Made by a program: the position numbers and the translations under genes
From: Adineta vaga
Taxonomy: Eukaryota; Rotifera
Direction: 5' to 3'
Length of the DNA: 64,000 nt
NCBI GenBank assembly: GCA_021613535.1
Contig: CP075494.1
Span: forward strand, 12,586,001-12,650,000
Part shown: piece after piece, positions 9,202 through 20,917 of the stretch
Layout of the letters: each line of letters starts with the position of its first letter
How positions within the stretch are numbered: position 1 is the stretch's first letter
Notes under the pieces: generated by a model
Seen by the model: the letters and a program-made list of their open reading frames with translations, nothing else
Told to the model about the DNA's origin: nothing
Databases searched by the model: none

Positions 9202-11937
9202 CTATGAACAGATCGTTGTGCGATCAAAATCAAGCATGATCACTTTCGTATCTTCAGTGCTGTTACGACTGCCAGCTGCACATACTAATGCTGAATCTGT
9301 ACATTTGATGCGCCAAACAACACCTAAACAAATCAATCAATATATACATATATTTATAGAATAGAACTATTTCAATATACCTCCACTGCCCATTGAATCT
9401 AATGTGACAAGATTTCGAACAAAATCTCCTGTATTTATATCCCATAATTTTACAGTTCCATCATCACCTGAACTGACGACATAGTTCAGTACGAGTTGTA
9501 CCCATGTGACCGCTGATGCATGTTTATTTCTTCCTATAGAGAAGAATTTTTACAAATAAAATTTCGTAAGAAAATATTTTCTCATACCTGCAAGTGTATG
9601 GAGACATTTGCCCGATTCAATATTCCATATTTTCACAGTTGAATCAGCATTTCCCGAAACGAGAATATTTCCACGTAATTGCATTCCACTTGTTAAAGAT
9701 AGATGTCCAGTTAATTGATGTAGACATGTACCTTGTTCAACATCCCATACACGAATCATACAATCCAATGAACCGGATACGATATGTTTACCGTCGAACT
9801 AAATGAGAAAACAATATCTTGGCTTTCTTATTCATTGTAATTTTCTTTTCAAAAATCATACCACAAGTGAATAAACTCGATTGGTATGTCCTTCAAGTGT
9901 ATGTACACATTTTTCTTGATCTGGTAACCAAACACGTATAGTATGATCATAAGCACCCGATACAACATATTTGCCATTATAGCATACACAACGAACAGCT
10001 GCTGTATGACCACTTAACATATGAAGACGTTCACCTGTACGAATATTCCAGACTCTAAAGAAGAAAAATCATTCAAATCATTCGATTGTATTCTTCGGGA
10101 AACTTCTTATTCAAGCTTACCGAACAGTAGCATCGCGTGACCCAGATACGACAATATCACCATGTAGTGCTAGACAACGTACTGTTGATGTATGTCCATA
10201 TAAGATATGTTGACAAACACCTGTATTTATATTCCAGACACGAATTGTTCTGTCTGTACTACCACTCACAATTAAATCATCAGTCATTTCACTACACCAC
10301 ACTCCACCATTATGTCCAATTAATGTTTGTTCACACTAATAAAATAAGAATGAAAATTTTTCGAACCAAATAAATAAAACTATCGATTATTACCTTTCCA
10401 GTGGCTACGGACCAAACTTTTAACGTATTATCATCTGATCCTGATACAATACGTTTGCCATCAAATTGTAGACAAGTAATAACAAAATCCTCATGACCAC
10501 GTAATATGACTGGTTCAGGTAAGGATTGTTCATGTTGCCAAACATATTCTAAATGTTTATGACAAGCATATGAACGTTTCCATGAATTATCAATTGTTTC
10601 ATCGAATATCGTTCGTAATTTTTTTAATGGAATCATTTTTCGTTGACAAATACGTTTCCAAAGTAGGAGATCATTACATGTTTCATACCAAGATCGACAT
10701 GTACGTGATGCGCGTGCAACATCACTGGCTGGTAAATATTTCAATACATGTAATGCTAATTCTCGAGGAAGATCACGAATGAAATCACGTTGAAAATAAG
10801 GTTCAATTTGATTTTTAATATGATTCAAATGTAGAGTATTAGTAGAACAAGTACGAATAAGAGCTTCAGTTGCACGACTACGGTCTTCATTGGACATAGC
10901 TAAAAACGTGTCTAGCCAATTGGTTACTTCAGCTGAAAGAGGTGGAGGTGGTAAAGATGATATAGATTCAATAATGTTCGAAGATGCTGATGATGGACAT
11001 GACGTTATACTTGCAGTTGATTTTGAATCACACTGTTCTCGAAGATTACTAAAAAATGAAAAATTCAGTACAAATTATTATTAGTTTATGTTGAAAATGT
11101 AAAATACAATATTACTCATAGGGAGTGACATCATTAGATATTTATTCTACTTTCATAGGTTGCTTTAGTCAGTCGATAGAAAGAGAAAATATAAACTCTT
11201 ATCTGCTAAAATGTGACAGACGTTTTCAGTATGCGCAAAAAGCAAAAATAGAAATGTGATTGTACGCAGCATTAATAGGTTAAATAATAAAGTTTATGAT
11301 ACATTCTTGATTTAATGTAAATATTTTATAAAAAATCTATTGAAGTATAATAATCGAATATATTCATTGGATTTAGATACCAAAGCTTTGAAATAATTAA
11401 ATCCAATTTGAATACTTGATAAAACATTTATTTATATCTCTTCAACTAGATTAATTATACATCTATAACTTTATCAGAAAAATAAATATTCTCAATACTT
11501 AATTCATTCTTTTCTCACAACAAAATAGAAGATCTGAACGATGTGAAAGAGTATGTTAATAAAATATCGACAGATAAAAGCATGAATAAACAGATACATG
11601 TTACACTTGTCATCAGTAAGCATAACAACAGTTTAAAATTACATTTCTTCTATGCACATAGAATTTAAAGTTCAAATAAATCTTCTTTGTCAACATCATA
11701 AGTTGAAATTTAAACATTTTACCTGTTACAAATACGTTTCGGATCATTAGTAGTTCCAAGTGATTCTTCAATCGTTAATTGTCGTTTTCCAGGTGAACGT
11801 ATTTGATGTAATGTTTCACCGGGATATTCCGTAGATATCTGACTTGTTGCATAACAATTATGAACAAGTTGATCAGTCAACGATGGTGAACTTGATCGAT
11901 CAGGTGATGATAAAATTCCTACAGATTCTGATGACAT
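9202..11937 (-). CDS. FBXW7: F-box/WD40 protein FBXW7 (Archipelago/Cdc4), SCF substrate receptor
   Basis: Seven exons: 11723..11937, 10394..11048, 10121..10335, 9862..10054, 9588..9798, 9381..9533 and 9202..9323; 1764 bp, 587 residues, all junctions in frame. FBXW7 recruits phosphodegron substrates (cyclin E, Myc, Notch) to the SCF ubiquitin ligase. The N-terminal 120 residues are Ser-rich and disordered. Then come the dimerisation helix, the F-box ([16 protein letters not shown], about 160-205) and a WD40 propeller with repeats such as [16 protein letters not shown] and [12 protein letters not shown]. The end [20 protein letters not shown] matches the FBXW7 C-terminus, identifying this subfamily. 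Intron 1 is 674 bp, long for this window. A CTTGTAG acceptor two bases before ATG suggests trans-splicing or a 5'UTR intron. The upstream neighbour is CDC34, its functional partner E2. Confidence 0.95.
11049..11722 (-). other. long first intron of FBXW7
   Basis: 674 bp against the usual 50-110 bp. AT-rich, no open frame or repeat recognised. It may hold regulatory elements or an alternative first exon; a GTAAAA donor and TTTTTTAG acceptor bound it. Confidence 0.5.
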
Positions 11938-12113
11938 ATCTACAAGAGTTAATTATAACATACAATATATATTCTTGAGCACCTCTAGATTTATACATAT
12001 AAAGGACAAAAAAAAATAATAATTATGAAAAGAAAGTGATCTTAATGAAATCTACATAGACAAACAGAATGAAGCAGAAAAAGAAAATATATTTTTTCTT
12101 TTTTGCTTGTGCA

Positions 12114-13654
12114 TTAATCGCTGTCATCATAAGATCCATCATCATCATCAGCCATATCAGCCATTTGATCATCATCATCCTAAATTAAAACAGATTGTAT
12201 TTTTCTTTCTTGGTATAGAATAACAGTAAACTTACATCAATGCCTAAATCAACATCATCTTCATGGGATAATAATGCACTATAAGCAGATTTCTTTCCAT
12301 TTTTACCATTATTTAATCCAAGTGCACCAGCACGTGATGGTGCAACATAATCATCGAGTGTTTTCGGAATTGTAATACCTTCTTGTTCGGCAACTAGTCG
12401 TGATTCGCTCACTTGTTTTTTAATGATAGTTTCATATTCATTATCTTTATTTTCTTTAAATTTTCGATACATAACACTGAAAAACAGAATAGGAAATGCT
12501 CGAAAGAAATTTAAAAAACAAGTGATTTTTTTTTACCTAGCATCGACATTTGCAGGTGAAGAACAATTAGGTTCATTTAATAAACTAATTATTGACATAA
12601 GAATTGTTCGAACATTTTGGGTTGGATTCCAACGTTCACTTGGATGTTCACCTGATTGAGGATCTTCTGTGGGTGGATGAAGAATTGATATGCATACTTC
12701 ACCATTTCTAAATTTTCAAAAACAATATTTCTAGTTTGATGTAAAAATTATATTTTTTTTGAAAAGAAACGTACTCATAAATATTTGGATGCCACATTTT
12801 TGTAAGAAAACGTACCTATCATATAGAATAAACAAATTATTTATCGAATGATATTACAAATCTTCTAGGTGTTTTTCTAAATAGTGAAATTTGATGAATG
12901 AAAATGAACGTGCTTTTCTGATATGCTCATCCTGTAGTGACAATGCGAACAATACATTAATTCATCATCATCGGAGACTCATGCAGATTCTCTCTATAAC
13001 TTTTTACAAGCCTTCTAATTTAATTAGAAGAGAAAAAAAACACTGATAAAGCTACAATCACATTCTGCTGGATCAAAGTATTACTACTGAAAATGAATTA
13101 CCGATCGAAATAGATGAATATATGTATACTTATGACCTAGACTTAATAACAACAAAAAACCTTGATCGTTTGCAAGTACATCGATAAAATACTAACATAG
13201 ATGAGATGCTGTACCAAATGAAAAAAAAAAGTACGCTTATTAGCTATTCGAAGTATGATGAACTAAAGCGTTTTTGATAATGACTACACTAATTAATTAG
13301 TTAATTTTATATACTTTTGGTGGAGCAAACGGATAAGTAGTTGGAAATTCCATATCAGCTTTGAAATAACCACCTTCATATAAAGTATCTGGAGGTCCAA
13401 ATATTCCCACTAGAATATAAAAAAAACATAGTAAACATCTAATTAGACAATCGAAAATGATTTTTTTTCTTACCATGCCATTTGTACAAATTTGAATCAT
13501 CTTCAAGTTTAACCGTAAAACCTTCTACTGGTTCTTTTTGTAATTTCGCATATTCAAGTTGAAGTGCTTTAATTGATGGTGAATTCGATGATCTTGACGA
13601 TGTATAATGTGATGTTGAAGTTGTTAAACCCGACATTTGTCTTGTTTGACTCAT
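12114..13654 (-). CDS. UBE2R/CDC34: ubiquitin-conjugating enzyme E2 R (CDC34)
   Basis: Six exons: 13474..13654, 13315..13409, 12775..12815, 12537..12707, 12236..12476 and 12114..12179; 795 bp, 264 residues. CDC34 is the E2 that builds K48 ubiquitin chains on substrates of cullin-RING (SCF) ligases. The UBC fold runs from about residue 25 to 190: [40 protein letters not shown], the active-site Cys in [12 protein letters not shown], and the acidic-loop insertion [17 protein letters not shown] that defines the CDC34/UBE2R/UBE2G class. The C-terminus is acidic (runs of Asp), as in CDC34, where it binds the cullin basic canyon. The ATG is 279 bp from that of the divergent SDR gene. The stop is 176 bp from the FBXW7 start on the same strand. 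Intron 2 is 499 bp. Confidence 0.94.
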
Positions 13655-13933
13655 AATGAATTCGTTAAATTTTTCTGATGAATTTTTAGAAACTTAAAAT
13701 CATCAGCAAATTTGAACAAATCAAATAAATGACCCACAACGATACGACGAAGAACAAGAAATAAACACAGATCGGACGGACGAACACACAATTAGATAGA
13801 GGAGAATGCACCAATCAGAACAATATCTAACATAGATGTCATTTCATTTTGCAGGTAATTCTTTGTTTTCCGTCGTATTAAAAGTTTATTTTTTTATTTG
13901 ATTACAAAAAAAGAAGAGAAAATAAATAGTGAC
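13655..13933. promoter_or_regulatory. divergent promoter CDC34 / SDR
   Basis: A 279-bp spacer between two divergent start codons; likely bidirectional. No TATA element stands out. Confidence 0.4.
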
Positions 13934-14888
13934 ATGTTCACTTTTGATGATAATTCACTATTCAAAATAGTTGCTTGGTTTCTTCATTATCCTTTTTATC
14001 TCTATGCATTTATTATCAAATTCTTCCTTAATAAAACACCTAATGTCTCTATTCATGCACCACAACAACCAAGAGTTATTGTGATTACAGGAGCTTCACA
14101 GGGTTTGTTGAAAAGTTCTATTAGATATTATTGCATATACAAAAAATTTTATATATTCAGGTATTGGAGAAGGTCTTGTAGAATATTATTATAAAAATTG
14201 TCCATCATGTGAAATAATTGTAATGATCAGTCGAAGTAAAGAAAAACTTGAAAAAGTCAAAGAGCGTTTTGATAGCAATTCAAAAAAGAAATTAGTAATT
14301 TATTCTTGCGATGTTACGAATTCTGAAGAAATAAAAAGTATTCTGTCGGATGTTCATCGAACATATGGTCAAGTCGATATTCTTTTTGCTAATGCCGGTG
14401 TTTCTTTTCGACAACTTGCATTAACGAATTCATTGGATAAAGCAATTCGAGATGTAGTTGATATCAATGTCACGGGTGCCATCAATACAATTATGCCATT
14501 AATTGAATTGAAAGCTGTCAGACAAATCGCTATTGTTTCATCTCAAGCTGCTTACGCACCAGTAATGTCTCCAATTTATGGTGCTACAAAACAATGTGTA
14601 CTTTCAATAGGTCGGGATCTTCGACATATGCTAGCGAAAGATAATATTGCTGTTAATATTATTTCACCAGGACCTGTACGAACTCCAATGCTTCTTGGTA
14701 CAAATTCAACTTCAGCGTCATACGGTATTTCCGTTGATGAAGCTGTCCGAATTATTTATCATGGTCTTCGTCGAAATCAAGCAGAAATTGTTTTTCCAGC
14801 ATCTACTGGTATTTTCATATATATATTAAGTTTTTTGCCATTATGTATTGCTGAAACGATTGCATTTCATATCTTACTCAAGCGATAG
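13934..14888 (+). CDS. membrane-anchored short-chain dehydrogenase/reductase
   Basis: Two exons, 13934..14102 and 14161..14888, 298 residues. An N-terminal hydrophobic anchor (LFKIVAWFLHYPFYLYAFII) precedes the Rossmann fold. The NAD(P) site TGASQGIGEG spans the intron, then CDVTN, FANAG, and the catalytic Ser-Tyr-Lys (VSSQAAY..SPIYGATK). PGPVRTPM follows as in classical SDRs. A C-terminal hydrophobic stretch (FIYILSFLPLCIAETIAF) suggests a second membrane contact. The arrangement resembles 3-ketodihydrosphingosine reductase (KDSR), an ER enzyme of sphingolipid synthesis, and DHRS7-type enzymes; I cannot decide between them. The ATG at 13934 was chosen because the longer frame only begins with TTG. 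Confidence 0.82.
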
Positions 14889-15165
14889 ATTTTTACGTTA
14901 GAATAAATATATTTTCATTGCAAAAAAAGTTATGATCTGTATTTATTATGTTTTTATGTACATATCAAGAAGCAGCACTAGCAAAAAAAAAACGACACAC
15001 AAAATTCTGACTAGTATCAAATATATATGTGTGTGTGTGTGTACATATAGATAAGAAAAAAAAACAAAAATATCATTGTAAGAGATCTAATTATGAATTC
15101 TTTTTTTCCCGTTAGATCATTCAGATCTATTGAACAGAAACTACTACTTAACTATTTGAAGAAAA

Positions 15166-16046
15166 CTACTCATTAAGCCAAGGAAAGGCATCGATTATAT
15201 CTTTACGACGTTCGCCATAATCGTAAAAAAGTTCTTCATCAACTTCAATGTCACGTAATGCAACCAAAACAAGACGCGGTTGATCTCGTATAACGAAAAC
15301 TTTCGGTTGACAGTTGCTGTTCTTTCGACTATGATTTATCAGACGACCTAAAAATGAAAACAAATATGATTTAGATAACCATCTTAAATCGAATATATGA
15401 AGTGGCAGTCTTTTCTTTTTCCTTCTGTTATTTAGTTTTATACTAACCAAGTCGATTTGTTTCTTCGGTTGCATCAACACAAAAAACTTTTTCACCCCAT
15501 TTGAAATAGTACATATAACAGCCAATCTTATGATTTCGTCCATATAAATTTTCTCGATGTTTAGCTTCATTCTGCGTTAATAATTCTCCAGCATATTCCA
15601 CAATATAATCATTACGATAAAATTTTCTCATTGTAAACACACCACGTCCTTTGATCGTTCCCGTATCGCGTGCTTCAATACCATCTTCAGATTGACTTTC
15701 AATAAATGAATCAAATGATGTTGCCGATTTGTATTTTGTTATCCCAATACGTTGACTTCGACGTAAACTGGATAAAATCTCTTCATTTAAAAGTTTTTTT
15801 GCTAAGATTAACGATTTTTCACTAAACACAAGGAAAATTTAATCAATATTGAAGAACAAAAACTGATGATTTTCTGTCTTACTTATCTGTTGTTGTTGTT
15901 GTTGTTGTCGATGGTAGAATATCATTTTCAGGTATTGATATATCAGGTGCAAAAAGAAATTGGCCTTTTAATACTCCTTTACGTAATCGATCAGGTTTAA
16001 CATTAGCAGCTGATTGAAAACGTTTTGCTGGTCGGACGGGTATCAT
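15166..16046 (-). CDS. KMT5A: histone H4-K20 monomethyltransferase KMT5A (SET8/PR-Set7)
   Basis: Three exons: 15883..16046, 15448..15821 and 15166..15347; 720 bp, 239 residues. KMT5A monomethylates H4 Lys20 in the nucleus and is needed for chromatin compaction and mitosis. The SET domain is complete: KGRGVFTMRKFYRNDYIVEY, the substrate-channel GCYMYYFKWGEKVFCVDATE, the pseudoknot RLINHSRKNSNCQPK, and ELFYDYGERRKDIIDAFPWL at the C-terminus, where the end close to the SET core (no post-SET Cys) is specific to KMT5A. The N-terminus is shorter than in human (393/352) and carries a threonine run of about seven from (ACA)n. The ATG at 16046 lies directly behind a TTTCTAG acceptor, so a further upstream exon or a spliced leader is possible. 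Confidence 0.93.
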
Positions 16047-16819
16047 CTAGAAAAAGAAGAATTTGAAACAATTAAACATGCTTGTTACTTATGTAAATAT
16101 TTATTCTTATTTAATTCATGATTTTTATTTACATAGAAAGATTTGAGCTCAGCGTGGTTAGGTAATCGTAATTCGTAATAGAAATAGAAGGCCTTTTTTT
16201 TGACACAAAGAAACATTCTGTCCAATTGGTTTACTTTCGACCATTGAGTAATTCGTCAATAGAGGTCGGCTATCATCACTGACAATGCCGTCTTGAACTC
16301 AAATTGAAGTGGAATAAGATTAAAATATTAGTCTCGAACAGGCTCATGCTAAATATATATATTATGTATGTTCAATCAGATTGTCCATAGGTTATTTAGA
16401 ATATTCCTACTATTTGTCATTCTTTGTCTTTTAATCTTAAAACAATTGTGCTAATCGTTTCCTGTATGTACTACTTTTTCTCTCTAAACCGCTTTTTTCG
16501 CTTTCTATTCAACAATTGAAAAATATATCAAAGATGTATAGAGTAATCTTCGCAATAAAATCATTATTCTGGCGTTTGTGATTTTGGTATATCATTAACA
16601 AACATAGGTTAACATGAAAGCAATTATAATATGATTTGTAGTTCATCATTATTTATAGTTCTATTTTTTCGAAAAGAAAAATTTTTTTCTACTTTTTTTG
16701 GTTCGTTTGACAATAGTCGTTATCACATTCTATTTCTATTACTCTTCTCTTCCAAACATTTCTTTACTGACTTTGTCTAATTTATCTGATTGCCTGTTCC
16801 AACTTTCTCCACCTCTTCC

Positions 16820-16836
16820 ACACACACACACACACA
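16820..16836. repeat. (CA)n microsatellite
   Basis: About eight CA units between KMT5A and Islet. Confidence 0.7.
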
Positions 16837-17750
16837 TCTATTTACAAATTAAAACTCAGCATGCTAACTAAATAGTCATTGTTTCATTGCATTAATAATC
16901 AAAATATACATAGAAGTAGATTGCTTTTGGTGCCATACGGTTCCTCTCACATAATAATTAGTATGTGAAAGAGACGACAACGACGACGTTTTGTTTCTAA
17001 CTTGCCCACCCCTCATCAACATTCGATTTTCACACGTTTATCTAATAGGATTGAAACATGCAAGACTGAACGCATGCATTCTTATTCATTGTCTATTGGT
17101 ATATATAACGAAGAAGAAAAACTTATAGTACAGAGAAAAAATAGGAAAAACTTCTCATCTTTGAACATTTGTCATATGTCTTCATTAATAATCAATCTAT
17201 TTTCGATAAGTAATGATGATAATGATGATGAGCAAACTAGCGTAGTAATTATCATCCATTAGAAAGTCGATAGATTTCGATCGGACAGAAAAAAAGAAAG
17301 AACGACTTAACAATCATTATGCTGTACTCAGATTGAAAGCATGCCTAGAGGCAAATGAATGGACAAGGAGTCACTTGTCATCTGGTCGCCAGAGAGAAAA
17401 TAGGTAATGGCATTCAATTCATCTGCTCATTGCTCTTTTCTATCTCCTGAACACGACTGATTAGTGTTATGTTCACTTTTCTCTTTCTCTTGAATATATC
17501 ATAAGTCACATTTTATAATTATCAATGACATAGAGGCTTACAGATGTTCAACCATATTGAAATATGATCTCTGTTCAATGTTGAATTCTTTTTTTTGTAA
17601 AAAGAAAAAGATTCAGCCATTGAAAATCACATCTACTTTGTTTAGATCTTCAATTTGATTAAATCAATCTTTACATCTTTTATTTAAGACAAAAAAAGAA
17701 AGAGAGAGATAGAGAGAGAGAGACGTTCGAGAGTGTTAATGGAGGTTGAT

Positions 17751-17777
17751 AATAATGATGATGATGATGATGATGAT
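17751..17777. repeat. (GAT)n microsatellite
   Basis: About eight to nine GAT units immediately before a GC-richer patch. Confidence 0.75.
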
Positions 17778-17784
17778 CAGAGTA

Positions 17785-17960
17785 CCCCGAAGCTTTCAAA
17801 CTACTAGCACTTTTCAAACACACGTCGAGTACAATGTTCGACGACGTGCAGCCTTAAGGCAATGAGATGAAAGCTGCTCTCTTCTTTATAGCTCTGTCTT
17901 TCTTTCCAGATGTAAAGGCGGAGCCGCCATCCTATCGCGCTCATTTTGCAGATTCAAAAT
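17785..17960. promoter_or_regulatory. GC-richer, CpG-containing patch upstream of Islet
   Basis: Local composition differs sharply from the AT-rich surround. It contains inverted elements (CACGTCG with CGACGTG; GGCGGAGCCGCC at about 17927). It could be a core promoter, enhancer or 5'UTR exon. Low certainty. Confidence 0.3.
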
Positions 17961-18919
17961 ATTCGCTCGACTAAATGTAATCCAAACAATGATACGCTTG
18001 TTTAAATCTATAAACATTTTTTCAAGAAATAAAGATGCTGTCAATTAATTCTTCGATCTTATTTTTTTTGTTCATCAACGGCGAAAGAGAGAGAAAGAAA
18101 GAAAGAAAGAGAAAAAAGGAATGTCCAGCATTCTCGCATTTTCTTTCTTTCTTTCATTTGTCAATGTTTTCTTTTTCTAGACAAGGTGTAAAACTAACAT
18201 TGACCATATGTCATCTAATGCGACTATCAATAATGAAAGAGAACTTTTAAGAGAGTAGATTTTGTTTAGATATACTCTCGTCTAAATGAAATAATTGCTT
18301 TTTCAATTCTCATTCAAAGATAATAGCTCAACATCTATCTTAATACTGTATATCGAACTAATCGCACGACTACACTATGTATATATCGAAGTTAAAATCC
18401 ATTTGAAGGATAAACATAGTTGTCTCTTGTCAAATTGACCTCAATCATTCACGTCTTTCAGATTAAACGTGATAGTTAATGTACGACAGAAGACGAAGAA
18501 AAAAAAATCTCTCTATCGCTCTTCTTCTCTTTCTTTCATTCATATTCATCGCTTGGCTGCCTGCATAAAGAAAAAAGTGTTTATCTATATTTGCTCTTTA
18601 GAACAATCTACCAATGAGAAAATGGTCCGCTCAACCAACAGGAAACGGGCAAAGAAAAATAATAATAATAACCACTCTCCTCCTCTTTTTGCAAATGTCT
18701 GCGAGCGCAGTACGAGAAAAGTAGGAGAAGAAGAAAAAGCGTCAAGAAAAATCGTCTTTTCCTTTCCTTTTCCATTCTTCGTTGTTTTATTATGCAAAAA
18801 AGAAACTAACGCACATTCAGTCATATAGATTTACCTTGTCGGTGATTCATATATATATATATTAAGAGAGAATAGATCACAGACTTGCACTCTATACTTT
18901 ACCCCAGATAATCAACATA

Positions 18920-20917
18920 ATGAAAAATAGTCTAAAATTATCTCGTTATTTACCACATCATTATCCCGATAATATTTACAATGATTATCCAGGTAAAAAA
19001 GAAAGAAAAATAAAGATAAAAAGTATTCTACATATTCTTTTTTCTTTTCATTTAGAAACGAAGTATCCATCGATATGTGCTGGTGGTTATGTGCTGGTTG
19101 TAATTGTCAAATTTATGATCAATATTTGTTAAAAGTTGCTCCTGATCTTGAATGGCATACACAATGTTTGAAATGTTATGAATGTGGACAATATCTGGAT
19201 GAGACTCGAACATGTTTTGTTCTCGATGGAAAAACTTTTTGCAAATTTGATTATATACGGTAAGTTACATTCACTAAACTAAACTAGCGAATGAATTATT
19301 TACTTGACTGATTTGACTTTCTGTATTCTCGCTTGAACAGCTTGCATTCGAATGAATAGAAGAGACAAAGCCATAGAGTCAGCATGCCGAGATTTCACTT
19401 AGCAGAATTAATTCCATTGATAAACATGCAATTATTCTTGATTCTTTGTTTTTCATTAGATTATTTGTTTCAAAATGTGCCAAATGTCATCAATCGTTTT
19501 CTAAAAATGATTTATTTATTCGAACAACATTCTATCGAAGATTTCATACGAATTGTTTTCGTTGTGATCATTGTGATCGTTTGCTATCATCAGGTGATGA
19601 ATATTATATTCATCGACAGAATGAAATTTTATGTCGACAACATTTTCAACAATTGGCATTGAACGAAACAAGTAGTACAGAATCAAAATCTTCCTGTTCA
19701 GAATCTCTTGGTGGACCAACAGCAGGTAAGAAACGTATGCCGTGCATACACACTGGCATCCGCTCGGATGTGACTATGGCGCGAAGGAAGGAATCGACGG
19801 CATGCTTTCCAAGACGGAAGTCAGATCAGTCTGGGCGCTCTCTTTTCACGCTATACATGACGATTACTAATCAGTCAATACCGTTTTTGTTTCTTTCAAA
19901 CCGGATACAGTCAATAAATGCATGTGTCGATTGATAAGAGATATTTGCAATCTTCAAGATCAGAGAGCAACAAAGAAAAGAGAGAGAGAGAGAGACAATA
20001 ATCAAATTTTTGTTTTTTGAAGTAAATCGTTTTGATAGCATAGTGATAGTTCTAAATGTCTGTTTGTCTATTGGGAATTAAAGTCAAAATCAATTTGAAA
20101 ACACTTTTACTTCGTATGACAAGATGAATTTGTTCTAAACAATTGATTTTAATTATTTTAGCGATAAACAATAATATTCCGTTACGTCCACCGCCAACAT
20201 CATCATCTTCATCGACAGCATCAAGTTCGTCAAATCAAATAACAGTAGGCTCATGTGGTTCAAAATCAACTAATAATGGAAATAATATTCGTAAAGACAA
20301 AACAACACGAATGCGTACTGTACTCAATGAAAAACAATTATTAACACTACGTACATGTTATAGTGCAAATCCTCGACCGGATGCACTAATGAAAGAACAA
20401 CTTGTTGAAATGACTCAATTATCACCACGTGTTATTCGAGTTTGGTTTCAAAATAAACGTATGTAAAAGATTATTTAGTCATTATATTCATTCCTAAGTT
20501 ATATTTTGTTCTTTTTTAGGATGTAAGGATAAAAAGAAAAGTATCTTAGCTAAACAAACACAAGAACAACAAAAGGTTCTCTCAAGTCTTAATCATGGAA
20601 TACCATTAGTAGCCTCATCACCTATTCCAAATGATATAAATCTTGGCTTAGGACCATCTTCACTTGTTGAAGTACAATATCATCCCGGTGGTCCATGGAA
20701 AACTTATAATGAAAGTTATCCATCATATACAAATGATTATAATCCACATCATCATCTTCCACATAATTTACAACGTCATCCAAATTTTCATGATAGTGTT
20801 CTAAATGGTTTTGCATCGGAAGATGATAGCAATTGTTTTGATGCTTCACAATTCAGTGAAGAACGTAGCGAGAATAGTTGTGATGGAAGTGCAAATGGTC
20901 AACTGACTCTCTTGTAA
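18920..20917 (+). CDS. ISL1: LIM-homeodomain transcription factor Islet
   Basis: Five exons: 18920..18992, about 19064..19259, 19460..19725, 20162..20458 and 20520..20917. Islet factors specify motor neurons and other cell types and bind DNA with LIM-domain partners such as LDB and LHX3. LIM1 ([33 protein letters not shown]) and LIM2 ([31 protein letters not shown]) precede a Ser-rich linker. The homeodomain contains [20 protein letters not shown] and [17 protein letters not shown]; the NEKQ..RTCY and [17 protein letters not shown] parts are diagnostic for Islet. Downstream [14 protein letters not shown] resembles the Islet PWK motif. Exon 2 start is uncertain: the tttAG acceptor at 19055 gives a frame that clashes with LIM1 because of a 14-bp near-duplication, whereas GAAG at 19063 restores frame. 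Intron 3 opens with a long readable frame (see findings). Confidence 0.92.

Larger units (their letters stand above)
16047..18919. other. 2.9-kb non-coding tract upstream of Islet
   Basis: No gene recognised between the divergent KMT5A and Islet genes. It holds a (CA)n repeat at about 16820-16836, a (GATGAT)n run at 17751-17777, (AG)n stretches at about 17700-17722 and 18085-18110, and a GC-richer patch at 17785-17960. Open frames here are low-complexity and lack domain character. The length is exceptional for this compact window and fits cis-regulatory DNA of a developmental gene. Confidence 0.55.

Noticed and set aside
18469-18828. Open frame of 119 codons upstream of Islet
   Set aside because: Purine/pyrimidine low-complexity sequence, with an equally long antisense frame; no domain.
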